From contig JAUCSE010000022.1 of the NCBI GenBank assembly GCA_030445275.1, forward strand, positions 1-64,000: 64,000 nucleotides of DNA. Direction: 5' to 3'. Shown piece after piece: positions 18,100 to 27,017 of this stretch (positions are counted from its first letter, which is position 1; every line of letters starts with the position of its first letter). The position numbers and the translations under genes are program-made. This DNA is from Mucilaginibacter sp. GTDB lineage: Bacteria > Bacteroidota > Bacteroidia > Sphingobacteriales > Sphingobacteriaceae. The notes beneath the pieces were generated by a model. The model did not search any database and was not told where the DNA came from. It worked only from the letters and a program-made list of their open reading frames with translations.

Positions 18100-18648
18100 A
18101 TGTCAAACATTGTTAGGTTAATTATAGCCTGTGTTTTATTCGGTGCGGCCGTTGCGCTTTGTGCTTTTGGATTTTGGGGCTGGGGTATTTTAGTTTTGTT
18201 TTTAGGGGGGATAGTGCTGCTAAGCTTCTTTTTTAACGAAAATATGATCATATCGCAGTATTTTCTGCGTAAAGAAAATTCTGAAAAAGCCGAAGCATGG
18301 TTATTGAAGATTACTGATTACGAAAAACAGTTACATAAAAATCAACATGGTTATTACAATTTGTTGATTGGCTTGGTCGAATCGCGTAAGGCTCCGATGA
18401 AATCAGAGAAGTATTTTAAGAAGTCGTTACAGTTGGGCATGAGAATGTCGCATAACACGGCTTTGGCCAAATTGAGCCTGGCCGGTATATCCATGGCAAA
18501 ACGCAATAAACGCGAAGCGCAGATGTACCTGTCAGAAGCAGCAAAGGATGATAAGAATAAATTACTTGCCGACCAGATCAAGATGATGAAAGGGCAGTTG
18601 GCTCAGATGGATAAACAGGTAGTAAGAGGCGGATATCGCCAGTTCTAA
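18100..18648 (+). CDS. Membrane protein with TPR-like cytoplasmic region, function unknown
   Basis: A 182-residue protein. Two closely spaced hydrophobic helices (about residues 5-25 and 27-45, with a GFWGWGILVLFLGGIVLL stretch) are followed by a soluble helical part. Helix pairs there (EKAEAWLLKITDYEKQLHKN, KSEKYFKKSLQLGMRMSHNT, REAQMYLSEAAKDDKNKLLA) look like tetratricopeptide repeats. I do not recognise a named family. A strong hairpin terminator follows the stop closely. Confidence 0.65.
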   Translation: MSNIVRLIIACVLFGAAVALCAFGFWGWGILVLFLGGIVLLSFFFNENMIISQYFLRKENSEKAEAWLLKITDYEKQLHKNQHGYYNLLIGLVESRKAPMKSEKYFKKSLQLGMRMSHNTALAKLSLAGISMAKRNKREAQMYLSEAAKDDKNKLLADQIKMMKGQLAQMDKQVVRGGYRQF

Positions 18649-18662
18649 AGAAATAAAAAAAC

Positions 18663-18691
18663 AAAAGAGGCGATGTTTTTTCGCCTCTTTT
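18663..18691. terminator. Bidirectional intrinsic terminator
   Basis: An 11-bp perfect stem AAAAGAGGCGA / TCGCCTCTTTT with a 7-nt loop, 15 nt after the stop at 18648 and flanked by A- and T-runs on both sides. It overlaps the stop codon of the convergent small gene by two bases. Confidence 0.85.
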
Positions 18692-18902
18692 ATTTTTCTT
18701 CGATAGCACTAAAGTAATCCGGTTCAGATGAGTGGTTTTGGTAAGGCTGTATGATACGGTCTGTATACGTATCGGCTTCATTAGCGGGGTTGGCCACTTC
18801 AACTAGCTTCAGTAAACTCCTGATAAATGATAAGTTGAAGTTGCTTCTGTTCAACTTTATCAGGTATTCGTTTTCGGTGATCTCCAGAATTGAATTGGTC
18901 AT
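18690..18902 (-). CDS. Small conserved-looking protein, function unknown
   Basis: A 70-residue protein, MTNSILEITENEYLIKLNRS followed by NFNLSFIRSLLKLVEVANP and an acidic tail DYFSAIEEK. The pattern is two short strands then an amphipathic helix, somewhat like small antitoxin-type proteins, but no toxin partner adjoins it. Its stop codon touches the shared terminator stem, an arrangement expected for a real gene end. I do not recognise the family. Confidence 0.55.
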   Translation of the reverse strand: MTNSILEITENEYLIKLNRSNFNLSFIRSLLKLVEVANPANEADTYTDRIIQPYQNHSSEPDYFSAIEEK

Positions 18903-19035
18903 AACTTTTATGATAGTTGTTTATTACAAGTATAGCCAACATTCTTAAACCTAAAGTTGTATTTGCTTTAAGCTTTCATTAACAAATTGTTACGGTTATG
19001 GGGGCTGAACCGTTTGCCTGAACCCGGATTACCCC

Positions 19036-19120
19036 AACCGTCATTGCGTAGCGTGGCAATCCCCAATAAGCTGAGCCGCTCTGTAAAGTTAGGGATTGCC
19101 ACGCTACGCAATGACGGGTT
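19036..19120. repeat. GTCATTGCG-type palindromic element, copy 2 (TAGCGTGGC arm variant)
   Basis: The left arm AACCGTCATTGCGTAGCGTG (from 19036) pairs with the right arm CACGCTACGCAATGACGGGTT (to 19120), with inner GCAATCCCC/GGGATTGC. This copy has CGTAGCGTGGC in place of CGAGGAACGAAGC, and the change is matched in both arms. It lies at the 3' end of lysS. A TGAACCCGGATTA word precedes it at 19018. Confidence 0.8.
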
Positions 19121-19137
19121 TAATACAAAAGGTGGTT

Positions 19138-20856
19138 TTATTCAAACCAAGCCATCACCACTTCTTTGGTAGGCATAGTAATATCCAATTTTAATTTTTT
19201 GCGCATACCACCAAGGTCATTAAATACCTTGTTTGGGTTGCCGGCTTTCAACTCTTCCACCGTGTTGAAGCCCATTTTATTCAATACGGGTACCCACTCA
19301 GCAGGTACACCAACATTTATAAAATCATCGGCAGTAGCAACTTTGGCTTTCTTTTCAGGGCGCATCTGCGGGAAGAACAATACTTCCTGTATAGTGCTCT
19401 GGTTGGTCATCAGCATCACCAAACGGTCAATGCCAATACCCAGGCCAGATGTTGGTGGCATACCATATTCCAGGGCGCGTAAAAAGTCGTCATCCATAGC
19501 CATAGCTTCGTCGTCGCCTCTGCCGGCCAATACCAATTGTTCTTCTAAACGCTCGCGCTGGTCAATAGGATCGTTTAATTCTGAATAGGCATTAGCTATC
19601 TCCTTGCCGTTCACAAACAGCTCAAAACGCTCCACAAGACCATCCTTGGTACGGTGCTTCTTAGCCAGCGGTGTCATCTCGATAGGATAGTCTGTTATAT
19701 AGGTTGGCTGGATGAGGTTAGCCTCCACTTTGGCGCTAAATATCTCATCTATCAGTTTGCCTTTACCCATAGTTGGGTTAACTTCAATGTTAAGATCTTT
19801 ACAGGTTTCGCGTAAGCCGGCTTCGTCCATGGCCGATACATTGATACCGGTATATTTCAGGATAGAATCATACATAGACAGTTTTTCGTAAGGCCCTGCA
19901 AAGTTTATTTCATGCTGACCTACCTGTACCACCGGGATGCCATGTACGGCACGGGCTACGGTTTCCAAACACTCCTCCACCATTTTCATCATCCATATAT
20001 AGTCTTTATAGGCCACATATATTTCCATGGCGGTGAACTCTGGATTATGGGTGCGGTCCATGCCCTCGTTACGGAACATTTTACCAAACTCATAAACACC
20101 ATCAAAACCGGCTACGATCAATCGTTTTAAGTATAACTCATTAGCAATGCGCAAAAAGAGCGGCATATCCAAAGTATTATGGTGCGTAGCAAACGGACGG
20201 GCCGCCGCGCCACCATGTACAGGTTGTAGTATCGGGGTTTCCACTTCCATCCATCCCTGCTCATTAAAGTAACCACGCATAGCGCTAATCACTTTGGAGC
20301 GGTTGATGAAAATTTGTTTGTAAGCCGGGTTAACCGTTAAATCAACATAACGCTGGCGGTAACGCATTTCAGGATCAGTAAAGCCATCATGTATGGTTCC
20401 ATCTTCTTCACGCTTAACAACCGGCAGTGGTTTAAGTGATTTAGAAAGCACAACCAACTCACGAACATGAACTGATATTTCGCCGGTTTGGGTTAAAAAT
20501 ACGTAGCCTTTAATGCCTACATAATCGCCAATATCCAGCAGTTTTTTAAATACGGTATTGTATAAAGTTTTATCCTCATCAGGGCAAATATCATCACGTT
20601 TCAGGTAGATCTGCACACGGCCGGTTGAATCCTGCAGTTCGGCAAATGAGGCACTGCCCATGATGCGGCGGGTCATGATCCTGCCGGCAATCACTACATT
20701 TTGGTAGGCCTCGGGTTTTATTGCAAAGTTATCGGTAATATCCTGTGCCCAGGCGTTAACATCAAAAGCTTCGGCAGGGTATGGGTTAATACCCAATGCC
20801 CTTAATTGTTGTAAAGATTCGCGGCGTATAATTTCCTGTTCGGATAGTGCACTCAT
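19138..20856 (-). CDS. lysS: Lysyl-tRNA synthetase (class II)
   Basis: A 572-residue class II enzyme. The N-terminal OB-fold anticodon-binding domain carries [21 protein letters not shown]. The catalytic core has motif 2 ([20 protein letters not shown]) and motif 3 ([19 protein letters not shown]). It is longer than the roughly 505-residue E. coli enzyme because of a C-terminal extension of about 70 residues ([20 protein letters not shown] onward), which is common in Bacteroidota. It charges tRNA-Lys. It is monocistronic. Confidence 0.97.
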   Translation of the reverse strand: MSALSEQEIIRRESLQQLRALGINPYPAEAFDVNAWAQDITDNFAIKPEAYQNVVIAGRIMTRRIMGSASFAELQDSTGRVQIYLKRDDICPDEDKTLYNTVFKKLLDIGDYVGIKGYVFLTQTGEISVHVRELVVLSKSLKPLPVVKREEDGTIHDGFTDPEMRYRQRYVDLTVNPAYKQIFINRSKVISAMRGYFNEQGWMEVETPILQPVHGGAAARPFATHHNTLDMPLFLRIANELYLKRLIVAGFDGVYEFGKMFRNEGMDRTHNPEFTAMEIYVAYKDYIWMMKMVEECLETVARAVHGIPVVQVGQHEINFAGPYEKLSMYDSILKYTGINVSAMDEAGLRETCKDLNIEVNPTMGKGKLIDEIFSAKVEANLIQPTYITDYPIEMTPLAKKHRTKDGLVERFELFVNGKEIANAYSELNDPIDQRERLEEQLVLAGRGDDEAMAMDDDFLRALEYGMPPTSGLGIGIDRLVMLMTNQSTIQEVLFFPQMRPEKKAKVATADDFINVGVPAEWVPVLNKMGFNTVEELKAGNPNKVFNDLGGMRKKLKLDITMPTKEVVMAWFE

Positions 20857-20961
20857 ACTATAAACGGTATTTTAAATAATTTGCAAAAATAGCGTTTTTA
20901 ATGAGTTTAATGGTGAGTTTTTTATTAAAGATGGGAGGGGAAATTATGTAAACTGACGAGC

Positions 20962-21133
20962 TGACTCACCCGGTCATCTCTGCCAGGATCGACCACCCTC
21001 TTCGCTTGCGGCGGAAAGAAGGAATTGGAAGGTCAGTAAAATAGGCAAGTAAAAACAAAATGCTTTCACCCTCTTTCCAGCAAAGCTGAAGCGAGGGGTG
21101 CCGTCCGCCGGCTGGGGGACAGGTGAGGTGAGT
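20962..21133. repeat. Long palindromic MITE-like element, copy 2
   Basis: It fills most of the 362-nt gap between lysS and the SMP-30-like gene. The left arm 20963-21022 (GACTCACCCGGTCATC, then CACCCTCTTCGCTTGC and GGAAAGAAGG) is complementary, with many mismatches, to the right arm 21069-21133 (CCCTCTTTCC, GAAGCGAGGGGTG, GGTGAGGTGAGT). The ends match copy 1 at 13917. This copy is more decayed. Confidence 0.65.
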
Positions 21134-21218
21134 AAATAACCCGTAAGATTTTTTATGCTTGCTCCATTAATCCCATTTAATTACTTTAGCGAACCTTTTA
21201 AAACTTAATACTCAAATT

Positions 21219-22112
21219 ATGAAAAAACTGTCGGGTTTGCTCCTTTTGTTAATAGCAGTATCAGGCCAAATATTTGCTCAGGATGCACCTGGGTTATATG
21301 AACCCGGCACTAAACCCCAGTTGGTGGCTAAACAATTCTCCTTTACCGAAGGACCGGCAGTTGATAAATATGGCAATATCTTTTTTACTGATCAGCCGAA
21401 CAACAAAATATGGAAATATGATACCGATGGTAAACTATCTGTTTTTTTAGATAGCGCGGGCCGCTCAAATGGGATGGATTTCGATAAAAAAGGTAACCTG
21501 ATCAGTTGTGCCGATGCAAAGGACGAATTATGGTCAATCAGCCCAAAAGGTAAGGTCACCGTTTTACTAAAGGATTATGACGGGCATTTATTTAACGGCC
21601 CCAATGATGTCTGGATAAGGCCTGATGGTGGCATGTATATAACCGACCCTTATTACCAGCGCGACTACTGGACCCGCAAAAAATCTGATCTTGACGGCCA
21701 AAAACTATATTACCTGGGTAAAGGAAAAAATAAAGCGGTGATAGTTGACGATAAATTTGTACGCCCTAACGGCATTGTTGGTAGTGCGGATGGAAAGATC
21801 CTGTATGTGGCTGACATTGGTGATAATAAAACCTATAGGTATGATATCAATAAAGATGGTTCCTTAAGCAATCGTACATTGTTTATTGCTCAGGGATCAG
21901 ATGGAATGACGATGGATGTTCTCGGCAACATTTACTTGTGCGGCAAGGGGGTTACTATTGTTAATCCTAAAGGCGAGAAGATAGGTCACATTGATATCGA
22001 AGAACCATGGTCGGCCAATATCTGCTTCGGCGGTAAAAACAGGGATATTTTATTTATAACAGCCTCAAAAGCTATTTATACCTTAAAAATGAACGTAAAA
22101 GGAGTTAATTAA
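21219..22112 (+). CDS. SMP-30/gluconolactonase/LRE family secreted protein
   Basis: A 297-residue protein with a signal peptide at 1-20 (LLLLIAVSGQIFAQ) and a six-bladed propeller of the SMP-30 type. The blades show FTEGPAVDKYGNIFFTDQPN, GRSNGMDFDKKGNLISCADA, FNGPNDVWIRPDGGMYITDP and PNGIVGSADGKILYVADIGD. The conserved Glu, Asn and Asp metal ligands are in place. Members hydrolyse sugar lactones or related esters; the substrate cannot be predicted. Its 3' end overlaps the convergent gene by 8 nt. Confidence 0.85.
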   Translation: MKKLSGLLLLLIAVSGQIFAQDAPGLYEPGTKPQLVAKQFSFTEGPAVDKYGNIFFTDQPNNKIWKYDTDGKLSVFLDSAGRSNGMDFDKKGNLISCADAKDELWSISPKGKVTVLLKDYDGHLFNGPNDVWIRPDGGMYITDPYYQRDYWTRKKSDLDGQKLYYLGKGKNKAVIVDDKFVRPNGIVGSADGKILYVADIGDNKTYRYDINKDGSLSNRTLFIAQGSDGMTMDVLGNIYLCGKGVTIVNPKGEKIGHIDIEEPWSANICFGGKNRDILFITASKAIYTLKMNVKGVN

Positions 22113-22431
22113 AGCCCTTTTGTTGCAGATATGCTGCTATTTGTTGCTGTTCAGCAGCAGATAGCAGTTCTCCTTCATATTTCCATTGCAGGTGATCCTG
22201 CCCAAATATGATGGCACCCAGGTAATCAGGATTATCGCGATCGGCCAGTTCCGGTTTATTTTCATCTATCTCCAATTCTTCCGTAAATAAAGCTGATTCA
22301 TTATCGATGGAAGTTTTATATATTTTGTAAACTCCTGTATTGGTCAGGTTATGTTGCAGAATGGGCTCAATCAGGATAATTCTTGAACTGCCATCCGTAT
22401 GTTTTAAAATTAAAGTAACCGGGTTTTTCAT
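22105..22431 (-). CDS. Small cytoplasmic protein of unknown function
   Basis: A 108-residue acidic protein, MKNPVTLILKHTDGSSRIILI at the start and AAEQQQIAAYLQQKGF at the end. No signal peptide, membrane segment or recognisable motif is visible. The central part is strand-like with the block DNPDYLGAIIFGQDHLQWKY. It is convergent with the SMP-30-like gene, with an 8-nt overlap, and lies about 80 nt downstream of the terminator of a candidate small RNA on the same strand. Read-through of that terminator would be one way to express it (inference). Confidence 0.6.
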   Translation of the reverse strand: MKNPVTLILKHTDGSSRIILIEPILQHNLTNTGVYKIYKTSIDNESALFTEELEIDENKPELADRDNPDYLGAIIFGQDHLQWKYEGELLSAAEQQQIAAYLQQKGFN

Positions 22432-22510
22432 GTTCTACTACTTTTCTTAACTAAGACAGCAGGGAATCACGTTTTGTTTGCAGGTGTGTGGCTTGTTTTA
22501 AAAATGTTAT

Positions 22511-22637
22511 AAAACAAGAAGCGCTCCTGATGGGCAGGAGCGCGTTCTAACCAATTATAAACCTAAATTATGAGAAGAGTTGCAAGGGAGGAGTCGAACC
22601 ATCTGTTGCTGCCTGTCAGCGCCTTACAAATAACTAT
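22511..22637 (-). ncRNA. Candidate small RNA of about 127 nt
   Basis: A free-standing transcription unit on the minus strand. A consensus promoter (TTG-N19-TATATTTG, 22671-22642) is followed after about 127 nt by an intrinsic terminator: a perfect 9-bp stem GCGCTCCTG/CAGGAGCGC at 22521-22543 with a CCCAT loop, then TTCTTGTTTT. No convincing ORF exists on this strand between them. The middle carries a pyrimidine-rich stretch, ACTCCTCCCTTGCAACTC, that looks unpaired and could serve as an antisense seed. I could not assign it to SRP RNA, 6S RNA, tmRNA or any named family. It could instead be a 5' leader with an attenuator for the gene at 22105. Confidence 0.55.
22521..22543 (-). terminator. Intrinsic terminator of the candidate small RNA
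   Basis: A 9-bp perfect GC-rich stem with a 5-nt loop. On the minus strand it is followed by TTCTTGTTTT. There is no T-run on the plus side, so it is directional. Confidence 0.7.
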
Positions 22638-22641
22638 GGCA

Positions 22642-22671
22642 CAAATATACACAACTTGTTTTATTTTGCAA
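22642..22671 (-). promoter_or_regulatory. Consensus promoter of the candidate small RNA
   Basis: On the minus strand: TTG (22671-22669), a 19-nt spacer, TATATTTG (22649-22642). It matches the Bacteroidota consensus at every defined base and is the same quality as the rpmH promoter. Transcription would begin near 22637. Confidence 0.7.
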
Positions 22672-22872
22672 TAGTTTTAACAAAAATCTTTCCATGTTAA
22701 CGATATGTTAACTATAGTAGCCTAAAAATATGATATTAGTAATACAATTGAATGGCTTTTTTAACGCTACTGCCTGTATATCAATTGGATTTATCATGGG
22801 GAATTATTTCAATTAATTGCTCTGAAAAATTAAAAAACGTTAAATTTTATAAATAATTGTTGTGTAAACACT

Positions 22873-22903
22873 AAAAAAGCCGCCCCAAAATGGTGGCAGC
22901 TTT
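22873..22903 (-). terminator. Intrinsic terminator of the Spy/CpxP-like gene
   Basis: On the minus strand AAAGCTGCC/GGCGGCTTT forms a 9-bp stem with one G-U pair and is followed by a T-run. It begins 19 nt after the stop of the gene at 22922. Confidence 0.75.
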
Positions 22904-22921
22904 CTGAATTTATATTAACAA

Positions 22922-23314
22922 TTACTGTTTTGGAGGAGCGGTAGCAGCGGCCGCAGCCTTATTCCTGGCGTGCTTTTCTTTTTTTGCTTCCTTTAAGGCG
23001 GCGTAAGCTTTTTTCTGATCTGCATTAAATACAGCATTCAACTTTTGGTCGGTTTGTGCTTCAATAGCTTTATGGGCTGCCTTGTTTGCCTTTTTATCGC
23101 CTTTATGGACCTTCACACTATCTGCCCGGGTAGCTGCTGTAAGAAAAATAGCGTTAACCTCTTTGGTTTGACTAGCCGTTAGATTTAGTTTTTTCTGCAA
23201 AGCTTGTGTTTTATGCGCAGCTTTTTGTGCAGGTGTTTTACTTGTTTTTTGCTGTGCGCTAGCCAGTACACTTAAGCTGGTTATAAACGCTATTACTAAG
23301 ATTAATCTTTTCAT
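22922..23314 (-). CDS. Small secreted Spy/CpxP-like protein
   Basis: A 130-residue exported protein with a signal peptide at 1-20 (LILVIAFITSLSVLASAQ). A basic helical body carries two LTxxQ-like segments (LNLTASQTKEVNAIFLTAAT and NAVFNADQKKAYAALKEAKK), the hallmark of the Spy/CpxP fold, and it ends in an Ala/Pro-rich tail. Spy and CpxP are periplasmic chaperone-like stress proteins; a similar role here is only inferred. The high lysine and alanine content is notable. It is monocistronic with its own terminator. Confidence 0.65.
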   Translation of the reverse strand: MKRLILVIAFITSLSVLASAQQKTSKTPAQKAAHKTQALQKKLNLTASQTKEVNAIFLTAATRADSVKVHKGDKKANKAAHKAIEAQTDQKLNAVFNADQKKAYAALKEAKKEKHARNKAAAAATAPPKQ

Positions 23315-23491
23315 TATTTATTTTTATTAATGATTTGTAGGTATGACGGTTTATGATCTGTTTAGTTTAACAAAGTTGCTGGAATGTTGTTGTATAAAAA
23401 AAATCTATTTATTCTGTTTTGTGTTAAACCAATAGGTTTATATCAAGTCATAACACTTTAGTAAATTAGTATCGCAAACAATTGCCCGCCC

Positions 23492-25456
23492 ATGAAAAGG
23501 ACTGTAAAATATCTTTGTAGTGTTGGATTACTGATTTTTGGTACCATCGTGCTCTCCTCTTTTTTTGCAGGAAACCGGAACGGCAGGCCATTTAAATTCC
23601 CATATCATCAGCAAGGTTTAACCGAACGGCAGGCAGCCGCGCATTTACTAAGTCGTTTTACCTATGGTGCCACACCCGGCGAAATTGATGAGGTGGTAAA
23701 ATCGGGGCTTGAAAACTGGTTTAACCAGCAGCTGGATGCAAGCCTGCCCGATGATTCCCTGAACCAGCAATTAGCTAAATTTGATGCGCTTAAATTAAGC
23801 AACACTCAAGTGGTTAATGAATATCCTAAGAATTTCCAGGTATTACGAATGGCCATTAACGCGGGTGTTGTGAATAAAGATTCTGTAAAAGCCGATCAAA
23901 AGGCTTACCGTGATGTACTGCAAAATTATATGCAGCAAAATGGGATGAAGCCCGAGCAGGAGCTTTTCCGGCAGTTTATTAATCAGAAAATATTGCGGGC
24001 AACTTATACCAATAACCAGCTGCAGGAGGTAATGACCAGCTTTTGGTTTAATCATTTTAATGTATCCATCACCAAAAACGATTGTGCCCAGTTTATACCG
24101 GCCTATGAGCGCGATGTGATTCGCCCAAACGCTTTGGGTAAGTTCAATGATATTTTACTGGCTACGGCCAAATCGCCTGCCATGCTGTATTACCTTGATA
24201 ATTTTACAAGTTCGGCTGCCAATAATGATGTACCACCTAACAAAGGACTTTTGCGTAGCCAGTTGATGCAAAATAGACCCGATCAGAATGCTGACACTGC
24301 GCGCCGGGTTGCATTGATGAACAAATTAAAAAAGGCAAAGAATTTACAGGGTCTCAATGAAAACTATGCCCGTGAGGTAATGGAATTACATACTCTTGGT
24401 GTTGATGGTGGGTATACTCAGCAGGATGTTACCCAGGCTGCCAGAGTATTAACCGGTTGGACAATTTACCCTATAGGCCAATATGGCAAATTGGGAAAAG
24501 ATGTGATGGCCAAAATTGGCGATGATCGCCTGGAAAACCAGGGGTTTGTGCACGATAGTGATTTTTTATTTAACGCCAACCGGCACGATAAAAGTGAAAA
24601 GGTAGTATTAGGTAAACATTTCGGTCCGGATGGAGGATATCAGGAAGGTGTACAGCTGTTATCAATGCTGGCCCATAATCCCGCTACAGCCAAATTTATA
24701 AGTCGGAAAATAGCGGTACGTTTTGTAAGCGATAATCCGCCGCAAAGCCTGTTAAATAAAATGACCAAAACATTCCTGGCCAAAGACGGCGATATTAAAC
24801 AGGTACTGATCACTATGGTAAGCGCGCCGGAGTTTTGGAGCGCATCATCTGTGAGGGAGAAAACAAAATCGCCGTTTGAGTTGGCTATAGGGTCAGTACG
24901 TAGTTTACATGCGAGTATTGAGCAGCCTTATCAACTATATAACTGGATAAATAAAATGGGTGAGCGGGTGTATTATTACCAGGCACCTACGGGCTTTCCA
25001 GATAAAGGTCAGTATTGGATCAATACAGGTGCGTTACTTAACCGCATGAACTTTGGTTTGGCTCTTGCATCAGGACGTATAACGGGCGTTAAAATAGATC
25101 TGGCAGCGCTTAACAATCACCATGAACCTGAAAGTGCCCAGGCAGCCCTGATTGCCTACAGTAAACTCATTATGCCAGAGCGTAAGCTCGACGAAACCAT
25201 TAAGCGCTTAACACCATTACTTACCGACCCTAACCTTGCTCAAAAAGTTGACGAAGCAAGTTCCAATAAGCTTTATGCAAAAGTAAATCAGCCTGCATCA
25301 ATGAGTATGACCGCTTTGGATAAGGCGATAGATGATAACAAAAAAGGTAAACGTTCCAATAATGTAATGGCGATGCAAGGCACAGAAGGCAGTAACTCTA
25401 TGCTGGGGCAAGTAGTGGGCATCATTATTGGTTCGCCAGAATATCAACGACGTTAA
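23492..25456 (+). CDS. DUF1800 domain protein
   Basis: A 654-residue exported protein with an N-terminal hydrophobic segment (LCSVGLLIFGTIVLSSFFAG). It shows the DUF1800 pattern: LTERQAAAHLLSRFTYGATPGEI near the start, then EVMTSFWFNHFNVSITKNDC, ENYAREVMELHTLGVDGGYTQQDV and ARVLTGWTI. The function is unknown, but DUF1800 and DUF1501 proteins are nearly always encoded as a pair and secreted together, as here: the DUF1501 gene starts 19 nt downstream. A GGTGxxTxxDV-type region (GVDGGYTQQDV) is intact. Confidence 0.9.
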   Translation: MKRTVKYLCSVGLLIFGTIVLSSFFAGNRNGRPFKFPYHQQGLTERQAAAHLLSRFTYGATPGEIDEVVKSGLENWFNQQLDASLPDDSLNQQLAKFDALKLSNTQVVNEYPKNFQVLRMAINAGVVNKDSVKADQKAYRDVLQNYMQQNGMKPEQELFRQFINQKILRATYTNNQLQEVMTSFWFNHFNVSITKNDCAQFIPAYERDVIRPNALGKFNDILLATAKSPAMLYYLDNFTSSAANNDVPPNKGLLRSQLMQNRPDQNADTARRVALMNKLKKAKNLQGLNENYAREVMELHTLGVDGGYTQQDVTQAARVLTGWTIYPIGQYGKLGKDVMAKIGDDRLENQGFVHDSDFLFNANRHDKSEKVVLGKHFGPDGGYQEGVQLLSMLAHNPATAKFISRKIAVRFVSDNPPQSLLNKMTKTFLAKDGDIKQVLITMVSAPEFWSASSVREKTKSPFELAIGSVRSLHASIEQPYQLYNWINKMGERVYYYQAPTGFPDKGQYWINTGALLNRMNFGLALASGRITGVKIDLAALNNHHEPESAQAALIAYSKLIMPERKLDETIKRLTPLLTDPNLAQKVDEASSNKLYAKVNQPASMSMTALDKAIDDNKKGKRSNNVMAMQGTEGSNSMLGQVVGIIIGSPEYQRR

Positions 25457-25475
25457 ATTTATAAAACATACGATC

Positions 25476-26747
25476 ATGGTATCAAGAAGAGGGTTTTTAA
25501 AATCAGGTGGCTTAGCCTTGTTAGGTGTTGGTTTAATGGGCGGCATACCCGGCTTTTTAGCCGAAGCTGCCGCGAGCGAAAAGATCATATCGCCCTATAA
25601 AAAGCATAAAACACTCATTTGCATTTTTCAAAGGGGCGCTATGGATGGCCTGATGGCTGTTACCCCCTTTACTGACGACTATTTGAAAGCCGCCCGGCCA
25701 ACCTTGTTCATGTCGGCAGCACAAAGTGGTAATAATTCACCACTGATTGATTTGGATGGCCGCTTTGGGCTACACCCCTCCATGAAGGTTTTTGAACCTC
25801 TGTTTCGCGAAAAACGATTGGGCATAGTGCATGGCATTGGTTCGCCAAATAATACCCGTTCGCATTTTGATGCGCAGGATTATATGGAATCGGGTACGCC
25901 ATTTAATAAAGGTACTGCCAGCGGATGGCTAAACCGTGCGGTGGGTTTACTGGGACACGATGCGCTAACTCCTTTTACCGCGGTGAGCATGACCTCGGCC
26001 ATGCCCCGATCTTTTTATGGCGATAATCCGTCGGTATCCATCAGTAATCTGCAGGATTTTGCTATCCAGATGCGGGGTAACCCGATGGGCGCTAACATGG
26101 CGGCTAAAAGTTTTGAGGACCTGTACGATCAAACATCATCAAACCTGTTAAAACAAACCGGTAAAGAAAGTTTTGAAGCTGTTAAAATGCTGCAAAAAAC
26201 TAATATCAAAAATTATACACCGGCTAATAATGCAGTATATCCAAATTCGGCATTGGGGAATTCTTTAAAACAAATTGCACAACTGGTTAAAATGGATGTG
26301 GGGCTGGAGGTAGCCTTTGCCGAATCAAACGGTTGGGACACTCACTTTAATCAAGGTGCAGGAACTGGTATTTTTGCCAATAACGTAACTGATCTTAGCA
26401 ATAGCATCACAGCGCTGTGGGCCGACCTTGGCGCTTATCAAGACGACGTAACCGTGATGACCATGACCGAATTTGGCCGTACCGTACATCAAAATGGTAC
26501 AGGTGGTACCGACCATGGCCGGGCATCCTGCAATTTTATTTTAGGCAATGGTATTAATGGGGGCCTGGTTCACGGCAATGTTCAGCCTATGACCACAGAA
26601 AATCTGGAAGACGGCCGTGATTTGGCCGTAAGCACCGATTTTAGAAGTGTTTTTAGCGAAGTGGCAGATAAGCATTTGAATATTAATAATGATCATGTAC
26701 TATTTCCGGATTGGAAAGGGGATAGGATTGGGGTTATGCGTGCTTAG
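25476..26747 (+). CDS. DUF1501 domain protein, Tat-exported
   Basis: A 423-residue protein from ATG 25476. It starts with a twin-arginine signal, MVSRRGFLKSGGLALLGVGL, consistent with folded export. The body is the DUF1501 (sulfatase/alkaline phosphatase-like) fold: LICIFQRGAMDGLMAVTPFT, GRFGLHPSMKVFEPLFREKR, GSPNNTRSHFDAQDYMESGT, then TMTEFGRTVHQNGTGGTDHG near the C terminus. Second gene of the DUF1800-DUF1501 pair. The substrate is unknown. An in-frame TTG at 25428 would place the signal internally and is rejected. Confidence 0.9.
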   Translation: MVSRRGFLKSGGLALLGVGLMGGIPGFLAEAAASEKIISPYKKHKTLICIFQRGAMDGLMAVTPFTDDYLKAARPTLFMSAAQSGNNSPLIDLDGRFGLHPSMKVFEPLFREKRLGIVHGIGSPNNTRSHFDAQDYMESGTPFNKGTASGWLNRAVGLLGHDALTPFTAVSMTSAMPRSFYGDNPSVSISNLQDFAIQMRGNPMGANMAAKSFEDLYDQTSSNLLKQTGKESFEAVKMLQKTNIKNYTPANNAVYPNSALGNSLKQIAQLVKMDVGLEVAFAESNGWDTHFNQGAGTGIFANNVTDLSNSITALWADLGAYQDDVTVMTMTEFGRTVHQNGTGGTDHGRASCNFILGNGINGGLVHGNVQPMTTENLEDGRDLAVSTDFRSVFSEVADKHLNINNDHVLFPDWKGDRIGVMRA

Positions 26748-26799
26748 AAGTTTAAATTCAAGACTCAAAAAACAAGATAAAAGAAGGGTAGGTATGTAC

Positions 26800-26929
26800 G
26801 ATTCCTTCCTTGGGGAAGGGGAGGAAGGGGTTTATTAAGCAAAGCGAAGCTTATATCACACGTACAAACCCCTCCCTGCCTTTGTCCACAAGCCACCGCA
26901 CCCCTCCCAAGAGAGGGAATTTAGACTGA
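26800..26929. repeat. Palindromic spacer element (CCTTCCTTGGGGAAGGGGAGG type)
   Basis: The left block TTCCTTCCTTGGGGAAGGGG plus AGGAAGGGGTTT is complementary to the right blocks AAACCCCTCCCTGCC and CCCCTCCCAAGAGAGGGAA, with AGCAAAGCGAAGCTTA between them. A related short form CCTCTCCAAAGGAGAGG occurs at 47329-47345. It lies between the DUF1501 gene and ligD. Confidence 0.6.
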
Positions 26930-27017
26930 TATATTATTCTGAGTAGGCTTCGACTATTAGTCTTTTAAAACTTTATCCGCTTTTAAAGTGTTAAAATATT
27001 AATAAACATCATCTGCC

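Noticed and set aside
22593..22603. tRNA-like T-loop string GGTTCGACTCC on the minus strand
   Set aside because: The flanking bases do not pair as a T-stem, and no acceptor, D or anticodon arm could be drawn.
22570..22674. A 34-codon plus-strand ORF starting ATGAGAAGAGTTGC after an A-rich leader
   Set aside because: The leader resembles real starts, but the ORF runs antisense through the promoter and body of the candidate small RNA, has no plus-strand promoter, and encodes no recognisable peptide.
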